From Streptomyces tsukubensis (lineage in GTDB: Bacteria; Actinomycetota; Actinomycetes; Streptomycetales; Streptomycetaceae), in NCBI RefSeq assembly GCF_009296025.1, contig NZ_CP045178.1:6076001-6140000 (forward strand): a stretch of 64,000 nt of DNA, given 5' to 3'. The notes beneath the pieces are model-generated. The model did not search any database. It saw only the letters and a program-made list of their open reading frames with translations, and had not been told where the DNA came from. Shown piece after piece: positions 24,898-34,290 of this stretch. The translations under genes and the position numbers were made by a program. The first letter of the stretch is position 1. The number at the start of each line of letters is the position of its first letter.

Positions 24898-25476
24898 ATG
24901 CGTTCCCATGCCTCGAATGACCCATCCGGTGATGACGCCGAGGCGTTCCTGAGAGCGGTCTCGCCACGCAGGGACAGCCCGGCGCGGGGGCCCGAGTCGA
25001 GCCCCGAGTCGGGAGTCGAGCCGAGCCCCGAGTCGGGAGTCGAGCCGAGCCCCGAGTCGGGAGTCGAGCCGAGCCCCGAGCCGCGAGTCGAGCCGGGCCC
25101 CGAGCCGCGAGTCGAGCCGGGCCCCGAGTCGCTGTCGATCAGTGAACTCGCTCACCGGTGCCGAGTGAGCACGCGGTCACTGCGGTACTACGAGGAGCAA
25201 GGTCTCCTGCTCCCGTCGCGCAACGCCGTGGGGCACCGCAGGTACCGGGCCAAAGACGCCGACTGCGTCGGCTTCATCCAGCGTCTGTACAGCGCGGGCC
25301 TGCCCAGCGACCTGATCCGTACGGTGGTCCAGGAGTGGAAACTCCCCGGCTCCGCGCCCCGGGTCGAGGCTCTTCTGCGTACGCGGCACGCCGAACTCTC
25401 ACGTGAGGCGGAAGAACTGCACGCCAAGCTGACCGGCCTGGAAGCTGTACTGAACACGGTGGCCGACAACAGCTGA
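24898..25476 (+). CDS. Second MerR-family regulator with a repeat-rich N-terminal extension
   Basis: A 192-residue protein. Residues about 30-78 are tandem copies of an 8-residue word (PESGVEPS and variants) encoded by 24-bp repeats, an unusual disordered arm before the DNA-binding head. The MerR head begins at about 79 (LSISELAHRCRVSTRSLRYYEEQGLL), then a dimerisation coil (HAELSREAEELHAKLTGLEAVL). It lies 74 bp after the first MerR gene and just before a matching operator and the NIPSNAP gene, which it probably controls. ATG 24898 is chosen because the frame reads well from there. Confidence 0.87.
   Translation: MRSHASNDPSGDDAEAFLRAVSPRRDSPARGPESSPESGVEPSPESGVEPSPESGVEPSPEPRVEPGPEPRVEPGPESLSISELAHRCRVSTRSLRYYEEQGLLLPSRNAVGHRRYRAKDADCVGFIQRLYSAGLPSDLIRTVVQEWKLPGSAPRVEALLRTRHAELSREAEELHAKLTGLEAVLNTVADNS
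24991..25130 (+). repeat. 24-bp tandem repeat inside the MerR gene
   Basis: About six copies of CCCGAGTCGGGAGTCGAGC-type units, the first three almost identical, the later ones with CCGCGAGTCGAGCCGGG changes. The period of 24 keeps the frame, so copy number can vary without breaking the gene. Confidence 0.85.
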
Positions 25477-25477
25477 T

Positions 25478-25508
25478 TTGCCCTTCACGCCAGTGTGAAC
25501 GTCTACCT
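25478..25508 (+). promoter_or_regulatory. MerR-type promoter/operator of the NIPSNAP gene
   Basis: TTGCCC (25478-25483) and CTACCT (25503-25508) are 19 bp apart. The 31-bp site matches the MFS-promoter site on the other strand at 24 of 31 positions, with the core CAGTGTGAA identical. It starts 2 bp after the second MerR stop. Confidence 0.65.
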
Positions 25509-25551
25509 TCCTGGCGAAGGCCCCGACGGGACCCGCAGGAAAGGCAGACAG

Positions 25552-25884
25552 ATGAGCAGCTACATGCTGGCGCAGCTCCGGCTCAAGTACGGTTTCGCGA
25601 ATCTGGCGCGCTACGAAGCCGCCATGGTGACCATTCGCGAACTCTTCGAATCGCAGGGCATCTCGCTGGTCGCGGGCACGGTGACGCAGGTCGGGCCGCT
25701 GTACGAGGCGTTCAACCTGTGGGAGATCGAGGACCAGGGCCACCTGGAGCGCGCACTTGGTGCCATGACGCTCAGCGACCCACGCGCCCTGGAGGCCATG
25801 GGTGAGCTGGACGCCACGGTGGAACACGAGCAGACGCGCTTTCTCGGATCGCTCGCGTTCGCCGGGGGCCCGAACAGCGCGTGA
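25552..25884 (+). CDS. NIPSNAP-family small protein
   Basis: A 110-residue ferredoxin-like alpha/beta protein of the NIPSNAP/dimeric alpha-beta barrel type: LAQLRLKYGFANLARYEAAM at the start and LYEAFNLWEIEDQGHLERALG in the middle. Bacterial members are small dimers of unknown role, often placed near oxidoreductases or stress regulators. ATG 25552 has GGAAAGGCAG upstream. Directly behind a MerR-type promoter. Confidence 0.75.
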   Translation: MSSYMLAQLRLKYGFANLARYEAAMVTIRELFESQGISLVAGTVTQVGPLYEAFNLWEIEDQGHLERALGAMTLSDPRALEAMGELDATVEHEQTRFLGSLAFAGGPNSA

Positions 25885-26008
25885 GGCGTCGCCTGAGGCT
25901 TGGTGTGAGGCGTCGCGTGAGGTCTCCGGGCGGCGGCGGGAGCGGCTGAGCGGCCGCCCCGACCGCTCAGGAGCACGCACACGGTTCCGGTCGTCCCTCC
26001 CTCACTTT

Positions 26009-26028
26009 TAAGTCAGTCGATTGATTTA
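26009..26028. promoter_or_regulatory. Palindromic TetR-type operator
   Basis: TAAGTCAGTCGATTGATTTA is a 20-bp quasi-palindrome (16 of 20 positions symmetric) in an AT-rich patch about 198 bp upstream of the TetR gene. The remainder of 25885-26225 shows no gene. Confidence 0.6.
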
Positions 26029-26225
26029 TGAGGGATTCCAAGATTCACTGATCCCGCAGGAACAGCCGCCCCCGGCGCTCCCGATCCGGCAAGCGGACCT
26101 GCGGCTCGCCGTGGACGTCGATGCCCCCCCGCTCCAGGGGGCATGCGGACGCCCTCCGACGCGGGCCTTGCTTGAGGGAGTGAGGAAATCGAGGAAATCA
26201 AGGAAGCGAGGGAGGCGCAGGTGAC

Positions 26226-26924
26226 ATGGTGAACAGAACCCAGCCCCGCACCGGCCGGGGCGCCGACACCCGTCAGGCGATCATGACAGCGGCCGAGCGG
26301 CTCTACGCCGAGCACGGCCTGTCCAACGTCTCCAACCGGCAGATCAGCGAGGCCGCCGACCAGGGCAACAACACCGCCGTCAGCTACCACTTCGGCAGCA
26401 AGGCGACCCTCGTACGCGAAATCATGGCCCAGCACGGGACCCGTATCGACGTGATCCGTCGGCGGTACGTCGACGAGGCCGAGGGCAGCACGGACGTGCG
26501 GGACTGGATCCGCTGCCTGGTACGGCCGGCACCCGAGTACTTCGCGACCCTCGGGGTGCCCTCCTGGCAGGCCCGCTTCGCCGTTCAGGTCATGACGGAC
26601 CCGCTGATGCGGGCGCTGGTCACCGACGAGTCCCTCACTCGTGACAGCCTGCGCCGCACCCTCGAAGAACTCCACCGGTGCCTGCGCGACACGGTTCCCG
26701 AGCGGGTGCGCCGCGAGCGCGGGGAGATGGCACGTCATCTGATCACCCACACCTGCGCGGAGCGGGAACGCGTCCTGGCCGAGGGCACCGCCGGGCCCGG
26801 CGTGTCCTGGGAGGGCGCCGCCGACGCTCTGGAGGACGCGCTGGTGGGACTGCTCACCGCCCCCACCTCACGGCGCAGGAAGATCACCGAGAGCCACCCG
26901 GAACCGAGCAAGGAGCCAGCATGA
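26226..26924 (+). CDS. TetR-family transcriptional regulator
   Basis: A 232-residue regulator. The HTH domain (about 15-65) has TRQAIMTAAERLYAEHGLSN, QISEAADQGNNTAVSYHFGSKATLVR. The rest is a helical ligand domain. GGAGGCGCAGGTGAC precedes the ATG. The stop overlaps the ferredoxin start (ATGA), so it is co-transcribed with ferredoxin and P450 genes and probably represses the whole unit through the palindrome at 26009-26028. Confidence 0.9.
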   Translation: MVNRTQPRTGRGADTRQAIMTAAERLYAEHGLSNVSNRQISEAADQGNNTAVSYHFGSKATLVREIMAQHGTRIDVIRRRYVDEAEGSTDVRDWIRCLVRPAPEYFATLGVPSWQARFAVQVMTDPLMRALVTDESLTRDSLRRTLEELHRCLRDTVPERVRRERGEMARHLITHTCAERERVLAEGTAGPGVSWEGAADALEDALVGLLTAPTSRRRKITESHPEPSKEPA

Positions 26925-27121
26925 AGATCAGCGTGGACGAGGAGAAGTGCTGCGGCGCGGGCCAGTGCGTACTGATCGCGCCTGAGGTGTTCGACCAGCG
27001 TGACGAGGACGGCATCGTCGTCCTCCTCGACGCGGCGCCCCCCGCCGACCAGCACGACGTGGTCCGCGAGTCCGCCAGTGTCTGCCCCGCCGCCGCCATC
27101 CACCTCGGCGAGGACACGTGA
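26921..27121 (+). CDS. [3Fe-4S] ferredoxin
   Basis: A 66-residue ferredoxin of the type that feeds Streptomyces P450s. Cluster ligands are in KCCGAGQC (Cys at 10/11 and 16) and SVCPAAAIHL, giving the three-cysteine pattern of a 3Fe-4S cluster. It passes single electrons from a reductase to the P450 encoded about 400 bp downstream. ATGA overlaps with both neighbours couple its translation. Confidence 0.92.
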   Translation: MKISVDEEKCCGAGQCVLIAPEVFDQRDEDGIVVLLDAAPPADQHDVVRESASVCPAAAIHLGEDT

Positions 27122-27384
27122 ACACACCGGAGGACGTACTCGTCGTGGGCGCGAGTGCGGCGGGGCTGGCCGTAGTGGAGAGCCTGCGCCGCAAGGGCTA
27201 CAGGGGGCGGATCACACTGCTCGGCGAGGAGGGGCGCCCCGTGGCCGTACTTGGCTGGAACATGCCGAAGCAGGCTCGCCGGCACCGCCAGCACATCGTC
27301 TCTGTGTACGCCCCGACCGCCACGTCCACGCCCACCTCCACGCCCGAAGCCGCATCCCCGCCCGAAGCCGCAGCCGCGCGCTGA
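27118..27384 (+). pseudogene. Ferredoxin reductase with a large internal deletion
   Basis: The 88 codons begin as an FAD-dependent ferredoxin reductase, with the dinucleotide loop VVGASAAGLAVVESLRRKGY and GRITLLGEE. After about residue 41 they jump to a stretch (VAVLGWNMPKQARRHRQHI) that belongs to the C-terminal domain of the same family, then a Thr/Pro/Ala tail. About 300-350 residues holding the rest of the FAD and NAD domains are missing, in frame. It cannot work as a reductase; whether the short protein is made is unknown. Confidence 0.75.
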
Positions 27385-27532
27385 CCAGAGCGGCCGCCGC
27401 GTGCGGTGAGCCGTAGCAGTAGCCGCCGCAGTACGTCCGTGACGCCGCACCGACCGGTGGGTACCGCGCACCGCGCGCACATGCCACCACCTCGGCGCGT
27501 AAGCCGCCCCCCCCAGACCACCGGAGACAGCC

Positions 27533-27628
27533 ATGCCGAGCATGCCGAGCACGCCGAGCACGCCGAGCACGCCGAGCACGCCGAGCACGCGGAGTACGCC
27601 GGGTACGCGGAGCACGCCGGGTACGGCC
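27533..27628 (+). repeat. 9-bp tandem repeat at the P450 start
   Basis: About ten copies of the 9-bp unit CCGAGCACG with late variants (CGGAGTACG, CCGGGTACG). The unit keeps the reading frame and encodes Pro-Ser-Thr; the first two units contain ATG, giving two start codons. Confidence 0.85.
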
Positions 27629-28879
27629 AATACATCGAGCAATACGGCGGGCGTCCCAGAAGCGGGCACCCTTGATCGGCCTCTGCCCGACTTCCCCCAC
27701 CCCCGTTCCTCCGGGTGCCCCTTCGGTCTCTCGCCGGAGATGCGGGCACTTCCGGAGAGGGGCCCGCTCACTCGGGTCCGTTCGTGGGGCGACAGCACCC
27801 CGTGGGCGGTGACGGGCCACGCGGAGCAGAAGGTCCTGCTGTCGGACCCCCGACTGAGCGTCGATTTCTCCAACCCCGGCTTCCCCAGCCCTGTGGACCC
27901 CACGCACGCCCACGCGGGCAGCACCGACATGAGCTTCGTCGGCATGGATGACCCCGAACACAACCGGTTGCGCCGCATGGTCAGTGGCGCCTTCACCATC
28001 AAACGTGTCGAGGCGATGCGCCCGCGCGTGCGGAAGATGGTGGACGACTTCATCGACGCCATGCTGGAGGGCCCCAAACCCGCCGACTTGGTACGGGACT
28101 TCGCCCTGCCGATCCCGTCCCTGGTGATCTCCGAGATGCTCGGCGTCCCCTACGAGGACCACGACTTCTTCCAGATCAACAGCAAGACCATCGTCTCCAC
28201 CGTCGCCACCCCCGAGGAACGCCGGACGGCCCACGCCAACCTCGCCACCTACCTCGACGAACTCATAGGCCGCAAACTGACAGAGCCGGGCGACGACCTT
28301 CTCTCCAGCCTCTGCGTGCAGATCGAGGCCGGCGAGCTAACCCGCCGCGAGGCCGCCACCATGGGGGTGCTGCTCCTGTTGGGCGGACACGAGACCACCG
28401 CCAACATGATCAGCCTGGGCACGCTCCTGCTTCTGCACCACCCCGACCAACTCGCCCTGATCCGGGACACGGACGACCCGAACGTCATTCGCGACGGCGT
28501 CGAAGAACTCCTGCGCTACCTCTCCATCGTCCACCTGGGCCGCCGCCGCACGGCCCTGGAGGACATCGACGTCGCAGGCCACACCATCCGTGCCGGAGAC
28601 GGCGTGATCCTCCTCGGCGAACTCGCCAACCGAGACCCCGCGATCTTCCCCGACCCCGACAGCCTGGACCTCACCCGCAACGCCCGCCAGCACCAGGCGT
28701 TCGGCGCCGGAACCCACCACTGCGTCGGCCAACCCCTGGCCCGCATGGAACTCCAGGTCATCTACCCAACGCTCTTCCGACGCATCCCGACGCTGAGGGC
28801 CGTGGGCGACCTGGACACCATCCCTTTCAAGTACGACGCCGTCATCTACGGCCTGCATTCGCTGCCGATCACTTGGTAG
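27533..28879 (+). CDS. Cytochrome P450 (CYP105-like)
   Basis: A 448-residue cytoplasmic P450 mono-oxygenase. The I-helix oxygen motif is GGHETTAN (about 284-291), the K-helix ExxR is EELLR (324-327), and the heme loop FGAGTHHCVGQPLAR has the ligand near Cys397. Overall pattern is that of actinobacterial class I enzymes like CYP105, which hydroxylate xenobiotics or polyketides with ferredoxin. The first about 33 residues are a Pro-Ser-Thr repeat from 9-bp DNA repeats, unlike the family. ATG 27533 has GGAGACAGCC; a second ATG 9 bp on is also possible. Confidence 0.93.
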   Translation: MPSMPSTPSTPSTPSTPSTRSTPGTRSTPGTANTSSNTAGVPEAGTLDRPLPDFPHPRSSGCPFGLSPEMRALPERGPLTRVRSWGDSTPWAVTGHAEQKVLLSDPRLSVDFSNPGFPSPVDPTHAHAGSTDMSFVGMDDPEHNRLRRMVSGAFTIKRVEAMRPRVRKMVDDFIDAMLEGPKPADLVRDFALPIPSLVISEMLGVPYEDHDFFQINSKTIVSTVATPEERRTAHANLATYLDELIGRKLTEPGDDLLSSLCVQIEAGELTRREAATMGVLLLLGGHETTANMISLGTLLLLHHPDQLALIRDTDDPNVIRDGVEELLRYLSIVHLGRRRTALEDIDVAGHTIRAGDGVILLGELANRDPAIFPDPDSLDLTRNARQHQAFGAGTHHCVGQPLARMELQVIYPTLFRRIPTLRAVGDLDTIPFKYDAVIYGLHSLPITW

Positions 28880-28979
28880 AGGACACCCGCTGACTGCCTG
28901 TCGCCGGGTAGGCGAGAGGGCCGCGGTATCGGTTGTACGGGGACGACTCGGCCTCCGCGGCCGCGGTGACGCTGCGGTG

Positions 28980-29008
28980 GGGGTAATCCCCGCGTGCGCG
29001 GGGACCAG
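28980..29008. repeat. Solitary 29-bp sequence resembling a type I-E CRISPR repeat
   Basis: Read on the minus strand it is CTGGTCCCCGCGCACGCGGG followed by GATTACCCC, the same length and hairpin core (TCCCCGCG...CGGGGA) as type I-E repeats. There is only one copy, with no spacer-repeat partner 60 bp to either side and no cas gene. It could equally be a simple hairpin after the P450 gene. The rest of 28880-29222 shows no gene. Confidence 0.4.
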
Positions 29009-29222
29009 AGGCGCCGACCTGCAGCCTCATGCTGTGAGAGGGCGGATTTTACCCACTACGGCACACTCCGACATTCCGCACATTTCATCCATGGTGACCG
29101 CCGTATCACGGCAGAAGACCGCGCGGTCAGCCAGCATGACGAGACTGCTTAAAACAGTTAACAGGCTGCATCCTGTTCCGTCCTCCATTCAGTGTGGCCG
29201 GCCCGAGCTGCCCACAACCCCC

Positions 29223-30590
<1,368 letters not shown>

Positions 30591-30715
30591 GGGGGAACTC
30601 CTAAGGGGGCGGCGGACGCCGTTGTCCACCTGGGTAAAGGCGCTGGGACACGGGTCCCGCGGGACGAATGCGCTGTGCTGCGCGAGGTCCGCTGGACGGA
30701 TGCGCCGGTGCGGGG

Positions 30716-30836
30716 GGCTGGGCATGGCGCGGGACGTCGAGGGCTGGGCATGGCGCGGGGCGTCGTGCTCACGATCCAGTGTGCGCGACGCCCCGTACGT
30801 TTCGCCTGCCCGCCCGCCACCGGCGAAACCGGTGGC
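30716..30836. repeat. Direct repeat and hairpin between sdaA and glyA
   Basis: GGCTGGGCATGGCGCGGG-CGTCG occurs twice with a 26-bp period (30716-30739 and 30742-30765), one mismatch. A perfect hairpin GCCACCGG-CGAAA-CCGGTGGC follows at 30816-30836 and may end glyA transcripts. No gene is seen in 30591-30883. Confidence 0.55.
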
Positions 30837-30883
30837 GCGGCGGACGGCGGGTCACCACCGCAGGCCGTTACAGCCCGCGGTCG

Positions 30884-32182
30884 TTACTTCGTGAGGCCCG
30901 CGTAGAGCGGGTGCTTCTCGGTGAGCGCCGTCACCCTGGCCTTCAGAGCCTGGGCGTCGTACGACGGCTTCAGGGCCTCGGCGATGACATCGGCGACCTC
31001 GGCGAAGTCCTCCGCGTCGAAACCGCGGGTGGCGAGCGCGGGCGTGCCGATCCTGAGCCCCGAGGTGACCATCGGCGGGCGCGGGTCGTTCGGGACGGCG
31101 TTGCGGTTGACCGTGATGCCGACCTCGTGCAGCCGGTCCTCGGCCTGCTGGCCGTCGAGCTGGGAGTGGCGCAGGTCCACCAGGACCAGGTGGACGTCGG
31201 TGCCGCCGGAGAGGACGGAGACGCCCTGCTCCGTCACGTCCTCCTGGCCGAGCCGCTCGGCCAGGAGCCGGGCGCCGTCCACGGTACGCCGCTGACGCTC
31301 CTTGAACTCGTCGGAGGCCGCGACCTTGAAGGAGACCGCCTTGGCCGCGATGACGTGCTCCAGCGGGCCGCCCTGCTGGCCGGGGAAGACCGCCGAGTTG
31401 ATCTTCTTGGCCAGCTCGGCGGTGGAGAGGATCACGCCACCGCGCGGGCCGCCCAGCGTCTTGTGCGTCGTCGTCGTGACGACATGCGCGTGCGGTACGG
31501 GGGAGGGGTGCAGCCCCGCCGCCACCAGACCGGCGAAGTGCGCCATGTCGACCATCAGGTACGCGCCGACCTCGTCGGCGATCCGCCGGAAGGCCGCGAA
31601 GTCGAGCTGCCTGGGGTAGGCGGACCAGCCGGCCACGATCAGCTTGGGCTGCGACTCCTTGGCCAGACGCTCGACCTCGTCCATGTCGACCTGACCGGTC
31701 TTCTCGTCGACGTGGTAGGCGACCACGTCGTAGAGCTTGCCGGAGAAGTTGATCTTCATGCCGTGGGTCAGGTGCCCGCCGTGCGCCAGGTTGAGACCCA
31801 TGATCGTGTCGCCCGGCTTGAGCAGCGCGAACATCGCCGCCGCGTTGGCCTGCGCGCCCGAGTGCGGCTGTACGTTGGCGTGCTCGGCACCGAACAGCGC
31901 CTTCACGCGGTCGATGGCGATCTGCTCGACCACGTCGACGTGCTCGCAGCCACCGTAGTAACGGCGGCCGGGGTAGCCCTCGGCGTACTTGTTGGTCAGC
32001 ACCGAGCCCTGTGCCTCCATGACGGCGACCGGAGCGAAGTTCTCCGACGCGATCATTTCGAGGGTCGACTGCTGGCGCTCCAGCTCGGCGTCGACGGCGG
32101 CGGCGACATCCGGGTCCAGCTCGTGGAGCGAGGTGTTGAGAAGCGACTTCGGCGAAGCGCCTGCGGCGTTGGATTCAGCCAT
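30884..32182 (-). CDS. glyA: Serine hydroxymethyltransferase
   Basis: A 432-residue PLP enzyme interconverting serine and glycine with tetrahydrofolate. It has [17 protein letters not shown] at the start, the folate/PLP words [23 protein letters not shown], and the Schiff-base lysine in [16 protein letters not shown]. Length is normal. ATG 32182 is preferred over the GTG one codon earlier. It follows gcvH after 24 bp, so it is part of the riboswitch-controlled gcv operon and links glycine cleavage to serine. Confidence 0.96.
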   Translation of the reverse strand: MAESNAAGASPKSLLNTSLHELDPDVAAAVDAELERQQSTLEMIASENFAPVAVMEAQGSVLTNKYAEGYPGRRYYGGCEHVDVVEQIAIDRVKALFGAEHANVQPHSGAQANAAAMFALLKPGDTIMGLNLAHGGHLTHGMKINFSGKLYDVVAYHVDEKTGQVDMDEVERLAKESQPKLIVAGWSAYPRQLDFAAFRRIADEVGAYLMVDMAHFAGLVAAGLHPSPVPHAHVVTTTTHKTLGGPRGGVILSTAELAKKINSAVFPGQQGGPLEHVIAAKAVSFKVAASDEFKERQRRTVDGARLLAERLGQEDVTEQGVSVLSGGTDVHLVLVDLRHSQLDGQQAEDRLHEVGITVNRNAVPNDPRPPMVTSGLRIGTPALATRGFDAEDFAEVADVIAEALKPSYDAQALKARVTALTEKHPLYAGLTK

Positions 32183-32206
32183 CACGAATCAGTGTCCCTG
32201 GGGGTC

Positions 32207-32584
32207 TCAGTTGCCGGAGAACTCGGTGTACTCGTCCGCGGAGAGCAGATCGTCCGGCTCCTCCGAGACGCGCACCTTGAACAGCCAGCCGCCCTCGAAG
32301 GGAGCGGAATTCACCAGCGAGGGATCGTTGACGACGTCTTCGTTCGTCTCGGTGATCTCACCGGTGACCGGCGCGTACAGGTCGCTGACCGACTTGGTGG
32401 ACTCCAGCTCGCCGCAGGTCTCGCCCGCGGTCACGGTGGAGCCGACCTCCGGGAGCTGGGCGTAGACGACGTCACCGAGCGCGCTCGCCGCGTACTCCGT
32501 GATGCCGACCGTCGAGACGCCGTCCTCGGCGTTCGACAGCCACTCGTGCTCCTTGCTGTAGCGCAGATGCTGGGGGTTGCTCAT
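32207..32584 (-). CDS. gcvH: Glycine cleavage system H protein
   Basis: A 125-residue lipoyl carrier that shuttles the aminomethyl group among the P, T and L proteins. The lipoylation lysine is in [10 protein letters not shown], and the start [14 protein letters not shown] is canonical. ATG 32584 has CAGGAGAATTCAGGTC before it. It lies between gcvT (123 bp upstream) and glyA. The gcvP gene is not in the window. Confidence 0.96.
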   Translation of the reverse strand: MSNPQHLRYSKEHEWLSNAEDGVSTVGITEYAASALGDVVYAQLPEVGSTVTAGETCGELESTKSVSDLYAPVTGEITETNEDVVNDPSLVNSAPFEGGWLFKVRVSEEPDDLLSADEYTEFSGN

Positions 32585-32707
32585 GACCTGAATTCTCCTG
32601 TACGCGGGGGTGTGCTGGGGAACGTGTGGTCTCGGGATACGAGACCACACGGAGTGCGACGCGTCACGTCGAACGGTGGCGCGGGGTGCCGAGACGCGGC
32701 AGTGACG

Positions 32708-33904
32708 TTACTTCTGGCGCTTGTAGAAGGGCAGTGCCACGACCTCGTACGGCTCGTGTGAGCCGCGGATGTCGACGCCCACGCCCGCGGTGCCGGGCTC
32801 GGCGTACGCCGTGTCGACATAGGCCATCGCGATCGGCTTGCCCAGGGTCGGGGACGGGGCACCCGACGTCACCTCGCCGATGACCTCACCCTTGGCCACG
32901 ACGGGGTAGCCGGCCCTCGGCACCCTGCGGCCCTCCGCGATCAGGCCCACCAGCTTGCGGGGCGGATTGCCCGCGGCCCGCTCGGCCGCCTCGGCCAGCG
33001 CCTCACGGCCCACGAAACGGCCGCCGTTGCCGGGCTTGTCGAACTTGACGACCCGGCCGAGCCCCGCGTCGAAGGGGGTGAGCCCCGCCGTGAGCTCGTG
33101 GCCGTACAGCGGCATGCCCGCCTCAAGGCGCAGGGTGTCACGGCAGGCCAGGCCGCACGGCACGAGCCCGGCCTCCGCGCCCGCCTCCGTCAGGGCCCGC
33201 CACAGCGGCTCCGCGTCGCCGGGGGCCACGAACAGTTCGAAACCGTCCTCGCCGGTGTAGCCGGTGCGGGCGATCAGCGCGGATACCCCGGCGACCGTGC
33301 CCGGCAGCCCCGCGTAGTACTTCAGTCCGTCCAGGTCCGCGTCGGTCACCGAGGCGAGGACGCCGGAGGACTCGGGGCCCTGGATGGCGAGCAGCGCGTA
33401 CGCCTCGCGGTCGTCGCGGACCTCGGCGTCGAAGTCGCCGGTGCGCTCGTTCAGCGCGTCGAGGACCGTCTGCGCGTTGGAGGCGTTGGCGACGATCATG
33501 TACTCGCTCTCGGCGGTCCTGTACACGATCAGGTCGTCCAGGATCCCGCCGTCCTCGGCGCAGATCATGGTGTACCTGGCCCGTCCGACCGCGATCGACC
33601 CGATGTTCCCGACGAGCGCACTGTCCAGGAACGAGGGCGCCGCACGCCCGGTGACGGTGAACTCACCCATGTGCGAGAGGTCGAAGAGCCCCGCCCTGGT
33701 CCGCACGGCGTTGTGCTCGTCGCGCTCGCTGCCGTACCGCAGGGGCATGTCCCAGCCCGCGAAGTCGGTCATGGTGGCACCGAGCGAGCGGTGCAGCGCG
33801 TCGAGCGCGGTCCTGCGGGGCGCGGTGGCGCTCCGGCCGGTGGCGGCGCTCTGGGCGGCCGACTGCGAAGTCGTCGGCGAGGACGTCTGGGGGGTGTCGC
33901 TCAT
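32708..33904 (-). CDS. gcvT: Glycine cleavage system T protein (aminomethyltransferase)
   Basis: A 398-residue folate-dependent enzyme that takes the methylene group from lipoyl-H protein. Family words: TALDALHRSLGATMTDFAGW, DLSHMGEFTV, IARTGYTGEDGFELF, and RDTLRLEAGMPLYG. The N-terminal about 30 residues are a Ser/Thr/Ala-rich extension. ATG 33904 follows GGGAGC. First gene after the tandem glycine riboswitch. Confidence 0.96.
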   Translation of the reverse strand: MSDTPQTSSPTTSQSAAQSAATGRSATAPRRTALDALHRSLGATMTDFAGWDMPLRYGSERDEHNAVRTRAGLFDLSHMGEFTVTGRAAPSFLDSALVGNIGSIAVGRARYTMICAEDGGILDDLIVYRTAESEYMIVANASNAQTVLDALNERTGDFDAEVRDDREAYALLAIQGPESSGVLASVTDADLDGLKYYAGLPGTVAGVSALIARTGYTGEDGFELFVAPGDAEPLWRALTEAGAEAGLVPCGLACRDTLRLEAGMPLYGHELTAGLTPFDAGLGRVVKFDKPGNGGRFVGREALAEAAERAAGNPPRKLVGLIAEGRRVPRAGYPVVAKGEVIGEVTSGAPSPTLGKPIAMAYVDTAYAEPGTAGVGVDIRGSHEPYEVVALPFYKRQK

Positions 33905-33934
33905 GAAGTGCTCCCGGGGCGTGACGGCGAGGTC

Positions 33935-34172
33935 GTTCCTCCCCATCTGTCATCGGAACCTGAGAGGTTCACCGTGATCACGCGACCGGGGGCCGGTGAC
34001 ACGACTTGCACCTTGGGTGGAGCCACAGCGAGCGGCCCGCTTTTCAGATGTGCCTCGCCCGCGCGGTACGGGGCCTGAGAGATTCAAGGGAGGGACTTGC
34101 TCCTTCGGCGTTCCTGTGACGCGGGCCGTACAGAGATGCGTACGACCCGGCCGGAACTCTCCCGCGCGGATT
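33935..34172 (-). promoter_or_regulatory. Tandem glycine riboswitch upstream of gcvT
   Basis: Read on the minus strand, two aptamers follow one another. The first has GGGAGAGTTCC, GCCGAAGGAGCAAG and ATCTCTCAGG; the second has ACATCTGAAAAG, CCAAGGTGCAAG and CCTCTCAGG. These are the conserved core words of cooperative glycine riboswitches. The second aptamer ends about 30 bp before the gcvT start, so it probably controls translation or termination and turns the operon on when glycine is high. Confidence 0.9.
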
Positions 34173-34290
34173 CAAGCGGCCGGTATGCAGTTGAGGCGCA
34201 CATCATTGCACGCACGGTGGGCAGCACAGAAGCGGTGGTGTCGTTCGGGAGCGGGTCGCATTACCTTCTCTTTACACTCGGCGGGGAAGA

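Noticed and set aside
24991..25130. Possible CRISPR or iteron array
   Set aside because: The 24-bp units lie in frame within a MerR gene and encode a regular peptide repeat.
27406..27675. Open frame encoding an Ala-Glu-His repeat (AEHAEHAEH)
   Set aside because: It is only another reading of the 9-bp repeat at the P450 start; no start context and no partner.
30668..32761. 697-codon plus-strand open frame over glyA and gcvH
   Set aside because: Antisense shadow of well-identified genes; no recognisable motif.
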